A DNA stretch of 64,000 nt, taken from CABZJG01 sp902512685 (GTDB taxonomy: Bacteria; Pseudomonadota; Alphaproteobacteria; Rhodobacterales; Rhodobacteraceae). Position 1 is the first letter of the stretch, and the number at the start of each line of letters is the position of its first letter. The stretch covers positions 2,108,001-2,172,000 of the forward strand of contig CP179201.1 of assembly GCA_051201605.1 (NCBI GenBank). The letters are read 5' to 3'. Of the stretch, positions 28,191 to 36,677 are shown piece after piece. The notes beneath the pieces were generated by a model. It had not been told where the DNA came from. It did not search any database and saw only the letters and a list, made by a program, of their open reading frames with translations. The position numbers and the translations under genes are program-made.

Positions 28191-28952
28191 TCAGCTTGCG
28201 CCAATCATCTTGGCCATCGCTGCTCTTGTTTCTTCGGTGAACCAGCCATCATCTTTACCTGTGCTGGCATTGGAAATAGCGGTTTCAATCAACGCAATAG
28301 TATCCCCTCGGATCTGCTGTTTTACCAACCCATAGGCTTGGGGCGGCAATTGCGCGTATTCTTTGGCCACATGGATCGCGCGGTTCAGAACCTCATCAGC
28401 GTCTACCACTTCATCAACAATCCCGGCGACAAGCGCCGCCTCTGCCAGCATTTGATTTCCACTTTGCAAAATCCGTCGCAAATCATTGGGCGAAAGCATT
28501 GCGCGTGCGATTTCAAGCGTACCAGCGGGCAATCCAACACCCACCTGCACCTCGGCCAATCCAAAACGCGCTTTCGGGCTGGCCACCCGATAATCCGAAC
28601 ACAATACTGGGAAAAACCCCCCCGCTATCGCAGGGCCTGCCACTGCGGCAATCAATGGCTTTGGAAACGAAAACATTTTGCCAAAGGCAATGTCGAGCCC
28701 TCTGACAATCTGGTTTTGCTGATCTATATCATAATGCTGTGCTTGCTTCAGGTCTAACCCTGCGGAAAAAACCTTAAGCCCACTGGCCAGCACAACGGCT
28801 TTGACATCGCTATTTTCGGCCAAATTAATAAACAACTGCGCCAAATCGTCCAGTGTTTTTGCATCCATTGCATTGACAGGAGCCTGCGCCATTGTCACCA
28901 AGGCGAGCCCCTCGCCCTGCATTTCCAAAGAAAGCCAGTTTTGCGTGCCCAT
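28191..28952 (-). CDS. enoyl-CoA hydratase/isomerase family protein
   Basis: Crotonase-fold protein of 253 residues. The CoA/oxyanion region is seen as LASGLKVFSAGLDLKQ and AVAGPAIAGGFFPVLCSDYR. In true hydratases two Glu residues flank the active site; here the first position, in AGGFFPVLCSDYRVAS, has no Glu while the second region reads GLAEVQVGVGLPAG, with one Glu. It may therefore be an isomerase (delta3,delta2-enoyl-CoA type) rather than a hydratase. It is 63 bp upstream of tesB on the same strand. Confidence 0.85.
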   Translation of the reverse strand: MGTQNWLSLEMQGEGLALVTMAQAPVNAMDAKTLDDLAQLFINLAENSDVKAVVLASGLKVFSAGLDLKQAQHYDIDQQNQIVRGLDIAFGKMFSFPKPLIAAVAGPAIAGGFFPVLCSDYRVASPKARFGLAEVQVGVGLPAGTLEIARAMLSPNDLRRILQSGNQMLAEAALVAGIVDEVVDADEVLNRAIHVAKEYAQLPPQAYGLVKQQIRGDTIALIETAISNASTGKDDGWFTEETRAAMAKMIGAS

Positions 28953-29089
28953 TCAACATTTCCCCCACGTTATTTTCAAACCTGTCGCAATACCTTTACC
29001 CATGAGTTGACAGAGTTCAAAACGTAACGCTACGATTTTTATGAAAATATTGAAATCAAATCCGGCTTTCGAGCCAAGGGAGGTACGTT

Positions 29090-29698
29090 TTGAAACTTTA
29101 TTATTCTCCTGCGAGCCGTGCGGTACGCGTGGCGTGGCTGTTGGAAGAGCTTGGACTTGAGTATGATGTTCAAAAATTTGCGCTTGGTGATCGGGCCATG
29201 CGTGAGCCTGACTATTTAGCGGTCCATCCCATGGGGCGCGTGCCTGCACTGGAAGACAAAGGCGTCACGCTTTTCGAAAGCGGGGCGATCATTCAATATA
29301 TTTTAGCCAATTACGGCGATGGAAAATTTGTACCAAAGGTTGGCACGCCTGAATTTGCTGAATACCTTCAATGGTTTCACTATGCAGAGGGCATGATCAT
29401 GCCGCCCATAAATACGCTTGTTGTCGAAACTATTTTGCTTCCCCCAGAGCGGCGCACAGAATTAAACGTCAAACGTTCAACCAAACTCTTGGGCCAAATG
29501 CTGCATGCCGTAAACCAGAACCTAGCCGATAAAGACTATCTCGTTAGCGATCAAATGACCGCAGCAGAGTTTATGACCGGCCACGCGGTCATCATGGCAA
29601 AACGTTTTGGCATTGATCTAACCGACAAACCCAATATCCTGCCCTATGTGGCGCGGCTAGAAGCACGTGACGCCTTCCAACGGGCATCGCACAAATGA
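29090..29698 (+). CDS. glutathione S-transferase family protein
   Basis: 202 residues, thioredoxin-fold N-terminal half (KLYYSPASRAVRVAWLLEELGLEY, with the conserved cis-Pro in GRVPALEDKGV and the GSH-contacting ESGAIIQYI) and an all-helical C-terminal half. The start is a TTG at 29090, supported by the strong AAGGGAGG ribosome site six bases upstream. The next SDR overlaps its stop by four bases (ATGA), which implies translational coupling and a joint role. The electrophilic substrate is unknown; the neighbouring acyl-CoA genes suggest a lipid- or aromatic-derived compound. Confidence 0.88.
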   Translation: MKLYYSPASRAVRVAWLLEELGLEYDVQKFALGDRAMREPDYLAVHPMGRVPALEDKGVTLFESGAIIQYILANYGDGKFVPKVGTPEFAEYLQWFHYAEGMIMPPINTLVVETILLPPERRTELNVKRSTKLLGQMLHAVNQNLADKDYLVSDQMTAAEFMTGHAVIMAKRFGIDLTDKPNILPYVARLEARDAFQRASHK

Positions 29699-30429
29699 GC
29701 GCGCCGATTGTGTTCATCGTGGGCGCCGGCGATTATATCGGCGCCGCAATTGCCCGGCGATTTGCCAAAGGCGGCTTTACAGTCTGCCTTGGACGGCGCA
29801 ACGGTGATAAACTTGAACCGCTGTTGAAAGACCTGCGCGAAACCGGTCAAAAGGCTTATGGCTATAGCTTTGATGCGCGTGATGAAGAGGCTACCGAAGA
29901 AATCTTTAAAAAGATTGAATCCACCGTTGGGGCGATTGATTTGGTGATTTTCAATGTGGGTGGCAACGTTTATTTCCCCATTCTTGAAACCACCGCGCGG
30001 GTCTATCGCAAGGTCTGGGAAATGGCCAGTTTTGCGGGCTTTCTAACCGGCCGTGAAGCCGCGCGCTATATGGTCCCGCGAAGCTGCGGCAAGATTTTTT
30101 TCACCGGGGCTTCGGCCAGTCTACGCGGCAAGCCGGGCTATAGTGCCTTTTCTGCGGGCAAGGCCGGCCTGCGCATGCTGGCGCAAAGTATGGCACGTGA
30201 ATTAGGACCTAAAAACATACACATAGCGCATCTTATTATAGACGCCGGTGTGGACACTGAATTTGTCCGCGAACGCATCAAAGCCGCTGGGCGCGACCCT
30301 GAGGCGCTGCCACCTGATACATTAATGGATCCAAATTCGGTGGCCGAAGCCTATTGGATGCTCTATCATCAAAGCCGCGATGGCTGGACCCATGAGCTTG
30401 ATCTAAGACCGTTTCGCGAAAGCTGGTGA
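29695..30429 (+). CDS. SDR family oxidoreductase, coupled to the GST
   Basis: 244 residues. The cofactor site is the variant VGAGDYIGAAIARRF rather than TGxxxGIG, followed by the NAG-equivalent FNVGGNVYF, FTGASASLRG (active-site Ser) and YSAFSAGKAG, where Tyr and Lys are spaced as YSAFSAGK, one residue pattern away from the canonical YxxxK. This is the class of divergent SDRs often annotated only as oxidoreductases. Its ATG overlaps the GST stop, so the pair is translated together. A catalytic role is likely but less certain than for the two other SDRs here. Confidence 0.82.
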   Translation: MSAPIVFIVGAGDYIGAAIARRFAKGGFTVCLGRRNGDKLEPLLKDLRETGQKAYGYSFDARDEEATEEIFKKIESTVGAIDLVIFNVGGNVYFPILETTARVYRKVWEMASFAGFLTGREAARYMVPRSCGKIFFTGASASLRGKPGYSAFSAGKAGLRMLAQSMARELGPKNIHIAHLIIDAGVDTEFVRERIKAAGRDPEALPPDTLMDPNSVAEAYWMLYHQSRDGWTHELDLRPFRESW

Positions 30430-30613
30430 GCCGCAGTTTTTTGCAGCAAAAAAGAGCGAAAAATCCATATCAGTATGACGTTGGTATTGCGTCGTTATGA
30501 CGGTGGTGCAAATTGCGCTAAACCAAGCAGGGTTCGTGATGCACGAAGCTTCAGAGAGCGGCGCTTGCGGCACTGGGCCCATTTCCGTTAACGGTTATAG
30601 TCATCCCATGGCT

Positions 30614-30799
30614 TTAACCCCTGCGCCAGGCTGTCATCGCCAGTGCAAAAGTTTTCTTGACCGTGACATCTTCACCAAGTTTGGCTGCTGCGATCGCTCG
30701 TTGTGCTTGGTTGCGCCCGACACCAAGTGTATTCGACAAATCTGCGCCTGATTTTATACCAGTTGTTTGCATCCAATCCTTAAAATCTTGAATCCTCAT
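30614..30799 (-). CDS. small helix-turn-helix protein
   Basis: 61 residues from the ATG at 30799 (a GTG directly before it is an alternative); AAAAGGAAAAGA gives a good ribosome site. The sequence MRIQDFKDWMQTTGIKS, LSNTLGVGRNQAQRAIAAA is typical of short Cro/XRE-like proteins, in which the first helix targets KDWMQ and the turn falls at GVGRNQ. It probably binds DNA, but no target is evident. It stands alone, convergent with the SDR at 29695-30429. Confidence 0.6.
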   Translation of the reverse strand: MRIQDFKDWMQTTGIKSGADLSNTLGVGRNQAQRAIAAAKLGEDVTVKKTFALAMTAWRRG

Positions 30800-31067
30800 C
30801 ACTCTTTTCCTTTTTAAGTTTAACTTGCTCTTTTATAGTTGCCTGCTGTTCTGCATCATTGCGACTCATCTGCATCACTACAAAGTCCAAGTTAATGAAA
30901 AAGGCGACGATAAATAGTTAATGATTTTTCTTTTTTGACAACCTTCGAGATGCTAATATTCCTCGCCCACTGCGCTCGAAGGTAAAAGTTTTCTTAACTT
31001 ATCAGGCAAAGCGACCACCCAACTATGCTGCTATAATCCAGTCTGACTTGTGCAAAAGTTACGAACA

Positions 31068-31361
31068 TCAAGCAAACTGCGCCAAAGAGAACCCAAGAAT
31101 AACGCCAATCAGTAAAGCAAAAAAGAGCGCAGGAATTGAGAGCGCAATCGCGACACGTTTGACATGTTGATTAATCCCAATTTCCGCAAAGTTTAAATCC
31201 AAAACAGCACAAAGCGCCTGCGCGGTATCGGCCGACGCGATGCCAGAGGCTTCGACCCGCTGTATGGTTCTGGTCGACACTCCGGCAACCGATGCCAGAT
31301 GCTCTTGGGTCCATCCGTTTTGGGTTCGGGCCTGTGCAATCACATTGTCTTTAAGTCGCAT
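31068..31361 (-). CDS. XRE-family HTH protein with C-terminal membrane helix
   Basis: 97 residues. The N-terminal 60 residues form an XRE helix-turn-helix (ARTQNGWTQEHLASVAGVSTRTIQRVE), and residues 68-96 form a hydrophobic segment (VAIALSIPALFFALLIGVI). A membrane-tethered repressor-like arrangement results. It is four bases downstream of a second small protein gene with a C-terminal membrane helix (31366-31743); the two are clearly one operon. Possibly a regulator that listens to its membrane partner, but this is inference. Confidence 0.75.
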   Translation of the reverse strand: MRLKDNVIAQARTQNGWTQEHLASVAGVSTRTIQRVEASGIASADTAQALCAVLDLNFAEIGINQHVKRVAIALSIPALFFALLIGVILGFSLAQFA

Positions 31362-31365
31362 GAAA

Positions 31366-31743
31366 TCAAAACCACGCTAACAAATACCCAAGGGCATAGC
31401 CAAATAATGCAGCCATTATAAATATCAATAATGCCATCTTGCCTGAATAGTTCTGAGCCGTCTCTGAAAAAAGCAGCGCATCATTGCGATCGGCTGCAAT
31501 CTCTACCTTGCCTGTAAAAATATTTTTCATTTTGAATGTGACTTTGTAATTCTCACCGTTTCCCATAAAACGATGCGATGAGCTTAGCCTATAATTCCAT
31601 TTTTTTGAAACCACTTCGCCATCTAGCCACACTTGTTCGCGGCCAGTCCAATAGGAACCCTCCGCCTTGAGTGTCAGCTCATCGGTCGTAAGTTCAACAC
31701 CGCGACATTTCCAGTTGGCATATGTTTCAAGGTCTTTATTCAC
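31366..31743 (-). CDS. small C-terminally anchored protein, unknown
   Basis: 125 residues: a soluble, beta-rich-looking part (about residues 1-100, with KAEGSYWTGREQVWLDGEVVS and FMGNGENYKVTFKMKN) followed by one C-terminal helix (MALLIFIMAALFGYALGYLLAWF). I do not recognise a family. The 4-bp gap to the membrane-tethered HTH gene indicates co-translation, so the protein may sense something and pass it to that regulator. No catalytic residues stand out. Confidence 0.7.
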   Translation of the reverse strand: MNKDLETYANWKCRGVELTTDELTLKAEGSYWTGREQVWLDGEVVSKKWNYRLSSSHRFMGNGENYKVTFKMKNIFTGKVEIAADRNDALLFSETAQNYSGKMALLIFIMAALFGYALGYLLAWF

Positions 31744-31926
31744 TTTAAAAATCTCCTAAACAATAAATTGGTCTTTAACTCACCAAAAACGGCAGTTTTG
31801 ACAACGCCATTCCCCCGCCTGTCGGGAAAATGACGTATAAATCAATTTGTCTGAAAGGTGTTTATGTGCGGTAACAGCCAAATCACTTTGGTTAGCTCAA
31901 CCCTGTGACCTTTATGGCTGGAAAGC

Positions 31927-31949
31927 GGCCGCGCGCCAAACGCGCGGCC
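31927..31949 (-). terminator. GC-rich hairpin downstream of the thiolase operon
   Basis: A perfect 9-bp stem GGCCGCGCG (31927-31935) and CGCGCGGCC (31941-31949) with a 5-base loop, 49 bases beyond the thiolase stop on the minus strand. It is very stable, but the bases that follow on the minus strand are not a T run, so it may act as a transcript-end stabiliser rather than an intrinsic terminator. Confidence 0.5.
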
Positions 31950-31997
31950 CGATCTGTTAAGAAAAGCCCCTGTTTCAGGCCACCATGTCCAAAGAGC

Positions 31998-33194
31998 CTA
32001 AAGCACTTCGAAAAGGCCGGCTGCCCCCATACCGCCACCAACACACATGGTGCAGACCACATATTTTGCACCCCGGCGTTTGCCTTCGATAAGCGCGTGC
32101 CCAACCATGCGCGCGCCGGACATGCCATAAGGGTGACCCACCGAAATCGCCCCGCCATCCACATTAAGCCGCTCATTGGGAATGCCCAGCCGGTCGCGTG
32201 AATAAAGCACCTGCACGGCAAAGGCCTCATTTAGCTCCCACAGGTCAATGTCATCCATTTTTAGCCCATGCGCTTGCAAAAGCTTTGGCACAGCAAAGAC
32301 CGGACCGATGCCCATTTCATCCGGCTCACAGCCGGTTGCCATCACCCCGACATAGCGGCCAAGCGGCTCAAGCCCGCGCTGCTCGGCCAGTTTTGCCTCC
32401 ATCACCACTGCGGCTGAGGCGCCATCAGACAGCTGGCTGGCATTGCCGGCAGTGATATAGCCGCCCTCTTTGATGGTCAAACCATCCTTGAACACTGGCG
32501 CCAGACCGTTAAGTCCCTCGATCGTCGTGCTGGGCCGGTTGCCTTCGTCTTTGTCCAAGGTGACCTCATGCTCGGAAATGGCGCCGGTTTCACGATCTTG
32601 AAATTTCATCACCGTGGTCATCGGCACGATCTCTTGATCGAAGCGGCCGGCTTCCTGTGCGGCATGGGTACGCTGCTGCGATTGCAGCGCGTAATCATCC
32701 TGCACCTCGCGGCTAACAGTATAGCGCGCTGCGACGGTTTCGGCGGTTTCCAGCATCGACATGTAAATGTCGGGTTTGTTTTGCTTGAGCCATGGATCTG
32801 GCCCCACCCGCATTTCGGGGGTTTGCACCATGGAAATGCTTTCAACGCCGCCGCCGATGACCACATCCATGCCATCGGTGATGACCTGTTTGGCCGCCGT
32901 GGCAATGGCCATCATGCCGCTGGCGCATTGCCGGTCGACAGACATGCCTGCCACAGTCACTGGCAAACCCGCACGAACCGCAGACTGGCGGGCAATATTG
33001 CCGCCCTGATAGCCTTGCTGCAGCGCTGCGCCAATAATGCAATCGCTGATCTCACCGGCGTCGACGCCAGCGCGCGCCACCGCATTGGAAATGGCATGAG
33101 CTGCCAGCGCCTGAGGTGTGGTGGCATTAAACGCCCCGCGATAGGCTTTGCCGATCGGGGTACGGGCGGTGGATACGATCACTGCGTCACGCAT
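31998..33194 (-). CDS. acetyl-CoA C-acyltransferase (thiolase)
   Basis: Thiolase superfamily, 398 residues, cleaving a 3-ketoacyl-CoA with CoA (or condensing acyl-CoAs). The nucleophilic Cys lies in SVDRQCASGMMAI (about residue 89), the NEAFA box is in WELNEAFAVQVL, the GHPYGMSGAR loop carries the catalytic His, and the second Cys is in CTMCVGGGMGAAG. It reads as a FadA-type degradative thiolase. The gene is the last of a minus-strand run with two acyl-CoA dehydrogenases, 45 bp downstream of the nearer one, so all three are likely co-transcribed. Confidence 0.93.
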   Translation of the reverse strand: MRDAVIVSTARTPIGKAYRGAFNATTPQALAAHAISNAVARAGVDAGEISDCIIGAALQQGYQGGNIARQSAVRAGLPVTVAGMSVDRQCASGMMAIATAAKQVITDGMDVVIGGGVESISMVQTPEMRVGPDPWLKQNKPDIYMSMLETAETVAARYTVSREVQDDYALQSQQRTHAAQEAGRFDQEIVPMTTVMKFQDRETGAISEHEVTLDKDEGNRPSTTIEGLNGLAPVFKDGLTIKEGGYITAGNASQLSDGASAAVVMEAKLAEQRGLEPLGRYVGVMATGCEPDEMGIGPVFAVPKLLQAHGLKMDDIDLWELNEAFAVQVLYSRDRLGIPNERLNVDGGAISVGHPYGMSGARMVGHALIEGKRRGAKYVVCTMCVGGGMGAAGLFEVL

Positions 33195-33239
33195 AAGTAT
33201 ATTCCTTTGGTTATGTGTCGGCCGCTGGCGCGGCCATAG

Positions 33240-34364
33240 TTAAAATCCCCGTGCGGCAGCAACTTGCTCCGCATGGTATCCGTAATCGCCCAGCCATTCA
33301 CTGGCCACACGGGCGCGTTTCATAAAAAATCCCATATCAAAGGCATCGGTCATGCCAATGCCGCCATGCATCTGAACAGCTTCGATCACCGCAAGTTTGG
33401 CGGTTTTAATCGCCCGTGCCTTGGCCAAGGAAACGGCCATAGCTGCGTTATCTGGATCACTGTCGAGCATGCGGCCTGCGTGTAAAATAGCAGATCCGGT
33501 TACTTCCATTTCGCACCAAAGGTGCGCGGCGCGATGTTGCAAAGCTTGAAAGGTGCCGATGGGGCGGCCGAATTGCTGACGCTCTTTGAGATAGCCAACG
33601 GTCATATCCGCAGCGCTGGCCGCCAATCCGGTCATTTCCGCGCTTAAGGCGGTCTGACCTGCCTGCAATGCGGGGCGCAAGACACGCATCGCATCCCCCA
33701 CAGCGCCAATAATATCGTCGCCCGTGGCCTCGACATTGTCAAACTCCAAACGGGCGGCATTGCGGCTGTCGATCATGGCCTGATCATTGCGGCTGATCCC
33801 AGCGTAGTCTGCGGGCAAATCAAACAGGGTCAAATCCTCTGGCCCCTCACCGCTGCGCGCCAACACCAGCACCCGATCAGCAAATCCGCCATCTACAACA
33901 AAGCATTTTTGGCCGTTCAAGACAAATCCGTTGCCGGATTTTTCACAGGCCAGTCGACTGTTTTCGGGCGCGAATTTTGACGTTTCATCAAGTGCAAGCG
34001 CATAGGTCAGCCGGCCCTCGGCAATGGCAGACAGCCGCTCGGCGCTGGCGGCACTGTCCACCTGCTTTAAGGCTGTTGCAGCCATCACGGCCGTGGATAG
34101 AAACGGACTTGCGGCCAGTGTTTTACCAAGCTCATGGGCGATGACGCCCGCTGCAGCATGGCCCATATCCACGCCGCCATTGTCTTCGGGTACCAGAACC
34201 CCGCACCATCCCATTGCGGCCATTTGCGCCCATAAAGCTGGATCATGGGTTCTGCCCTCATCACGCAGTGCGCGCAATTTGCTGACCGGGGCATCTGCAT
34301 CCAGAAACCCACGGGCGCTTTCGGCCAGCATGGTTTCTTCTTCACTTAATATCAGTTTTACCAT
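33240..34364 (-). CDS. acyl-CoA dehydrogenase, small subunit type
   Basis: FAD-dependent acyl-CoA dehydrogenase fold, 374 residues. The N-terminal helical domain, FGRPIGTFQALQHRAAHL and the C-terminal VQMHGGIGMTDAFDMG are visible. Where a full enzyme has the catalytic Glu loop (YEGT type), this protein reads KRARVASEWLGDYGYH, the sequence of the non-catalytic subunit of heteromeric dehydrogenases. It is separated by 4 bp from the second dehydrogenase gene (34369-35547), which does have an EGGTSE segment. The two are probably one heterotetramer, as in steroid side-chain catabolism. Confidence 0.85.
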   Translation of the reverse strand: MVKLILSEEETMLAESARGFLDADAPVSKLRALRDEGRTHDPALWAQMAAMGWCGVLVPEDNGGVDMGHAAAGVIAHELGKTLAASPFLSTAVMAATALKQVDSAASAERLSAIAEGRLTYALALDETSKFAPENSRLACEKSGNGFVLNGQKCFVVDGGFADRVLVLARSGEGPEDLTLFDLPADYAGISRNDQAMIDSRNAARLEFDNVEATGDDIIGAVGDAMRVLRPALQAGQTALSAEMTGLAASAADMTVGYLKERQQFGRPIGTFQALQHRAAHLWCEMEVTGSAILHAGRMLDSDPDNAAMAVSLAKARAIKTAKLAVIEAVQMHGGIGMTDAFDMGFFMKRARVASEWLGDYGYHAEQVAAARGF

Positions 34365-34368
34365 TGTT

Positions 34369-35547
34369 TTACCCCGGCAGCCCTAAAATGCGCCGCGAAA
34401 TAATGCCCAGCATCACTTCAGATGTGCCACCTTCGATTGAATTGGCTTTGCTGCGCAGCCAGTCCATGGCCAGATCGCCATGCGCGCCATCTGTATCAAG
34501 CGCCTCGCTGCCACCCGCTGACATCATCAACTCATAGCGCTGTTTGTTCAGCTCGGTGCCCATATATTTGAGCATGGCTGAGGCATCGCCAACCCCTGCC
34601 CCCGCTTCGGCCTGATCTTTATAGCGCTCAAGCGTTAACCCCACCGAGAGCGCGTCAATTTCGCACTCCATCGCCGCGGCGCGCAAACTGGCATCGGACA
34701 ACCGCTCTTGCCCTGCGGTCTGCGCCAAAACAGCACCAAGCGGCCGGCCCGAGGTCAGGCCTTGGTTATTGCCGCTGATCATTTCACGTTCATGGGTCAG
34801 CAGATATTTAGCAATATCCCAGCCTTTGTTTACTTCACCCACCACATTTTCCTTAGGCACTTTAACATTCTCGAAAAACGTTTCGCAAAATGCGGACGCT
34901 CCAGAAATAAGCGGGATAGGACGGATACTCACCCCTTCGCTTTCCATATCGATCAGGATAAACGATATGCCTTTATGCTTGGGCGCATCCCGGTCGGTGC
35001 GTACCAACGCAAATATCCAGTCGGCTTTGTCAGCGTATGAGGTCCAGATTTTCTGGCCATTGATCAGATAATGATCCCCCATATCCTCGGCCTTGGTTTG
35101 CACATTTGCCAAATCAGAGCCCGCACCGGGCTCGGAATACCCCTGGCACCAGCGCCGTTCACCGCGAATGATCTGGGGCAGGTATTTCTGCTTTTGCGCC
35201 TCAGAGCCAAACGCAAGAAGTGCTGGGCCCAGCATCCAGATGCCAAAGCTGAGCAAGGGCATACGCGCATTAATCCGCGCCAGTTCCTCAAGGTATATTT
35301 TTTCTTGCTCGCGGCTGAGGCCCGCGCCGCCATAAGCTGCCGGCCAACGCGGTGTTGTCAGGCCAACATCCGCAGCATTCTGCATCCAGAGTTTTTGATC
35401 TTCTGATGTAAATTGCCAGTTTTTACCGCCCCAGCAAATTGTCGCTTCGGTATTTAACCCGTCGCGCATCGCTGGCGGGCAATGGGTATGCAGCCAGCTG
35501 CGCAGCATGTCGCGAAAACTTTCTGGATCTTGCAATGCCCAACTCAT
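34369..35547 (-). CDS. acyl-CoA dehydrogenase, catalytic subunit type
   Basis: 392 residues of the acyl-CoA dehydrogenase family. FAD-binding signatures appear in CQGYSEPGAGSDLA, and GQKIWTSYADKADW is the typical FAD/substrate segment. The catalytic Glu region is SIEGGTSEVMLGII near the C-terminus. N-terminal WLHTHCPPAMRDG is characteristic of the FadE-type large-molecule dehydrogenases. It precedes the partner subunit gene by only 4 bp and is divergent from the quinone oxidoreductase gene (134 bp between starts). Substrate probably a long or cyclic acyl-CoA; not determinable here. Confidence 0.9.
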   Translation of the reverse strand: MSWALQDPESFRDMLRSWLHTHCPPAMRDGLNTEATICWGGKNWQFTSEDQKLWMQNAADVGLTTPRWPAAYGGAGLSREQEKIYLEELARINARMPLLSFGIWMLGPALLAFGSEAQKQKYLPQIIRGERRWCQGYSEPGAGSDLANVQTKAEDMGDHYLINGQKIWTSYADKADWIFALVRTDRDAPKHKGISFILIDMESEGVSIRPIPLISGASAFCETFFENVKVPKENVVGEVNKGWDIAKYLLTHEREMISGNNQGLTSGRPLGAVLAQTAGQERLSDASLRAAAMECEIDALSVGLTLERYKDQAEAGAGVGDASAMLKYMGTELNKQRYELMMSAGGSEALDTDGAHGDLAMDWLRSKANSIEGGTSEVMLGIISRRILGLPG

Positions 35548-35681
35548 CTTAAACTTTATCCCGCCCTGTTTACTGATTTTGCGATGCAGGATGTCACCTC
35601 AAATTTTGATTGACAAGCACGAAGGTGGGATGATCAGTAGTGACCGTACGTCGAAAATACCAATTCACTTTGAGAGACAAA

Positions 35682-36677
35682 ATGAAAGCCATGCTCAGCA
35701 CCGAACCGGGGGGACCAGAAACACTGGTTCTGACCGAATTGCCCACCCCTGAGCCCAAAGCGGGTGAAATTCGCATTGCCGTTAAAGCTGCCGGTGTAAA
35801 CTTTCCCGACACATTGATTATTCGAGACCTGTATCAAATCAAACCGCCGCGCCCCTTTGCCCCGGGCGGCGAAATTGCCGGCGTTGTGGGTGCGCTTGGC
35901 GACGGGGTGGAAGGCTTTTCCATTGGCGATCGGGTGCTGGCCGTGCCCGGCGTCGGAGGCTTTGTTTCGCATCTGACAACACCGGCCGCCCGAGTGATCA
36001 AAATACCCGACACCATGCCTTTTGATGAAGCCGCTTGTTTTATTTTCACTTACGGCACGTCGCATTATGCCCTGCGCGACCGCGCGGCACTTAAAGCCGA
36101 TGAAACCCTGTTGATTTTGGGGGCTGCGGGCGGCGTTGGCGCGGCAGCGATTGAGCTTGGCAAAGCCATGGGGGCGAAAGTGATCGCAGCGGTGTCCAGC
36201 GAAGAAAAAGCCGCCTTTTGCCGCAAGATCGGCGCCGATGAAACGCTGATTTATCCACGTGAATTGGACCGCGACGCGCAAAAGGAAATGTCCAGTAATA
36301 TCAAACAATTGGCAGGGCCAAAAGGCGTTGACGTGGTCTATGATGCGGTCGGCGGTGACTATGCCGAACCCTGCATTCGCGCCATGGCATGGAACGGCCG
36401 GTTTTTGGTGGTTGGCTTTCCGGCGGGCATTCCCAAAATTCCGCTCAACCTGACGCTTTTGAAGAGCTGTCAGATCGTTGGTGTCTTTTGGGGCGCCTTT
36501 ACCATGCGCGACCCCAAACAACATCAAAAATACCTTGCAGAGCTTTTTGATCTTTACGCACAAGGCCAAATCAAGCCACAGGTCACGGCCTCTTTTGATC
36601 TGTCTGATGCGGGCAAGGCGCTTGACTATATTGCTAGCCGCAAAGCTCTGGGTAAGGTCGTTTTGACGCTTGATTAA
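35682..36677 (+). CDS. NADPH:quinone oxidoreductase-like medium-chain reductase
   Basis: Zinc-free medium-chain dehydrogenase/reductase, 331 residues from the ATG at 35682 (GAGAGACAAA ahead); the frame is open to a GTG at 35640 but that region lacks family similarity. The NADPH site is ILGAAGGVGAAAIELGKAMG, the N-terminal GroES-like fold has AAGVNFPDTLII and GGEIAGVVGALG, and the tail is YIASRKALGKVVLTLD. Zinc ligands are missing, as usual for quinone oxidoreductases. Its stop overlaps by four bases the stop of the convergent phosphatase gene. Confidence 0.9.
   Translation: MKAMLSTEPGGPETLVLTELPTPEPKAGEIRIAVKAAGVNFPDTLIIRDLYQIKPPRPFAPGGEIAGVVGALGDGVEGFSIGDRVLAVPGVGGFVSHLTTPAARVIKIPDTMPFDEAACFIFTYGTSHYALRDRAALKADETLLILGAAGGVGAAAIELGKAMGAKVIAAVSSEEKAAFCRKIGADETLIYPRELDRDAQKEMSSNIKQLAGPKGVDVVYDAVGGDYAEPCIRAMAWNGRFLVVGFPAGIPKIPLNLTLLKSCQIVGVFWGAFTMRDPKQHQKYLAELFDLYAQGQIKPQVTASFDLSDAGKALDYIASRKALGKVVLTLD

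Noticed and set aside
28110..28757. Plus-strand open frame of 215 codons
   Set aside because: It lies antisense to tesB and the crotonase gene, has no ribosome site and a composition unlike protein; it is a shadow.
35634..36569. Minus-strand open frame of 311 codons
   Set aside because: It is antisense to the well-supported quinone oxidoreductase; residues are His/Arg/Gly-rich and without family likeness.
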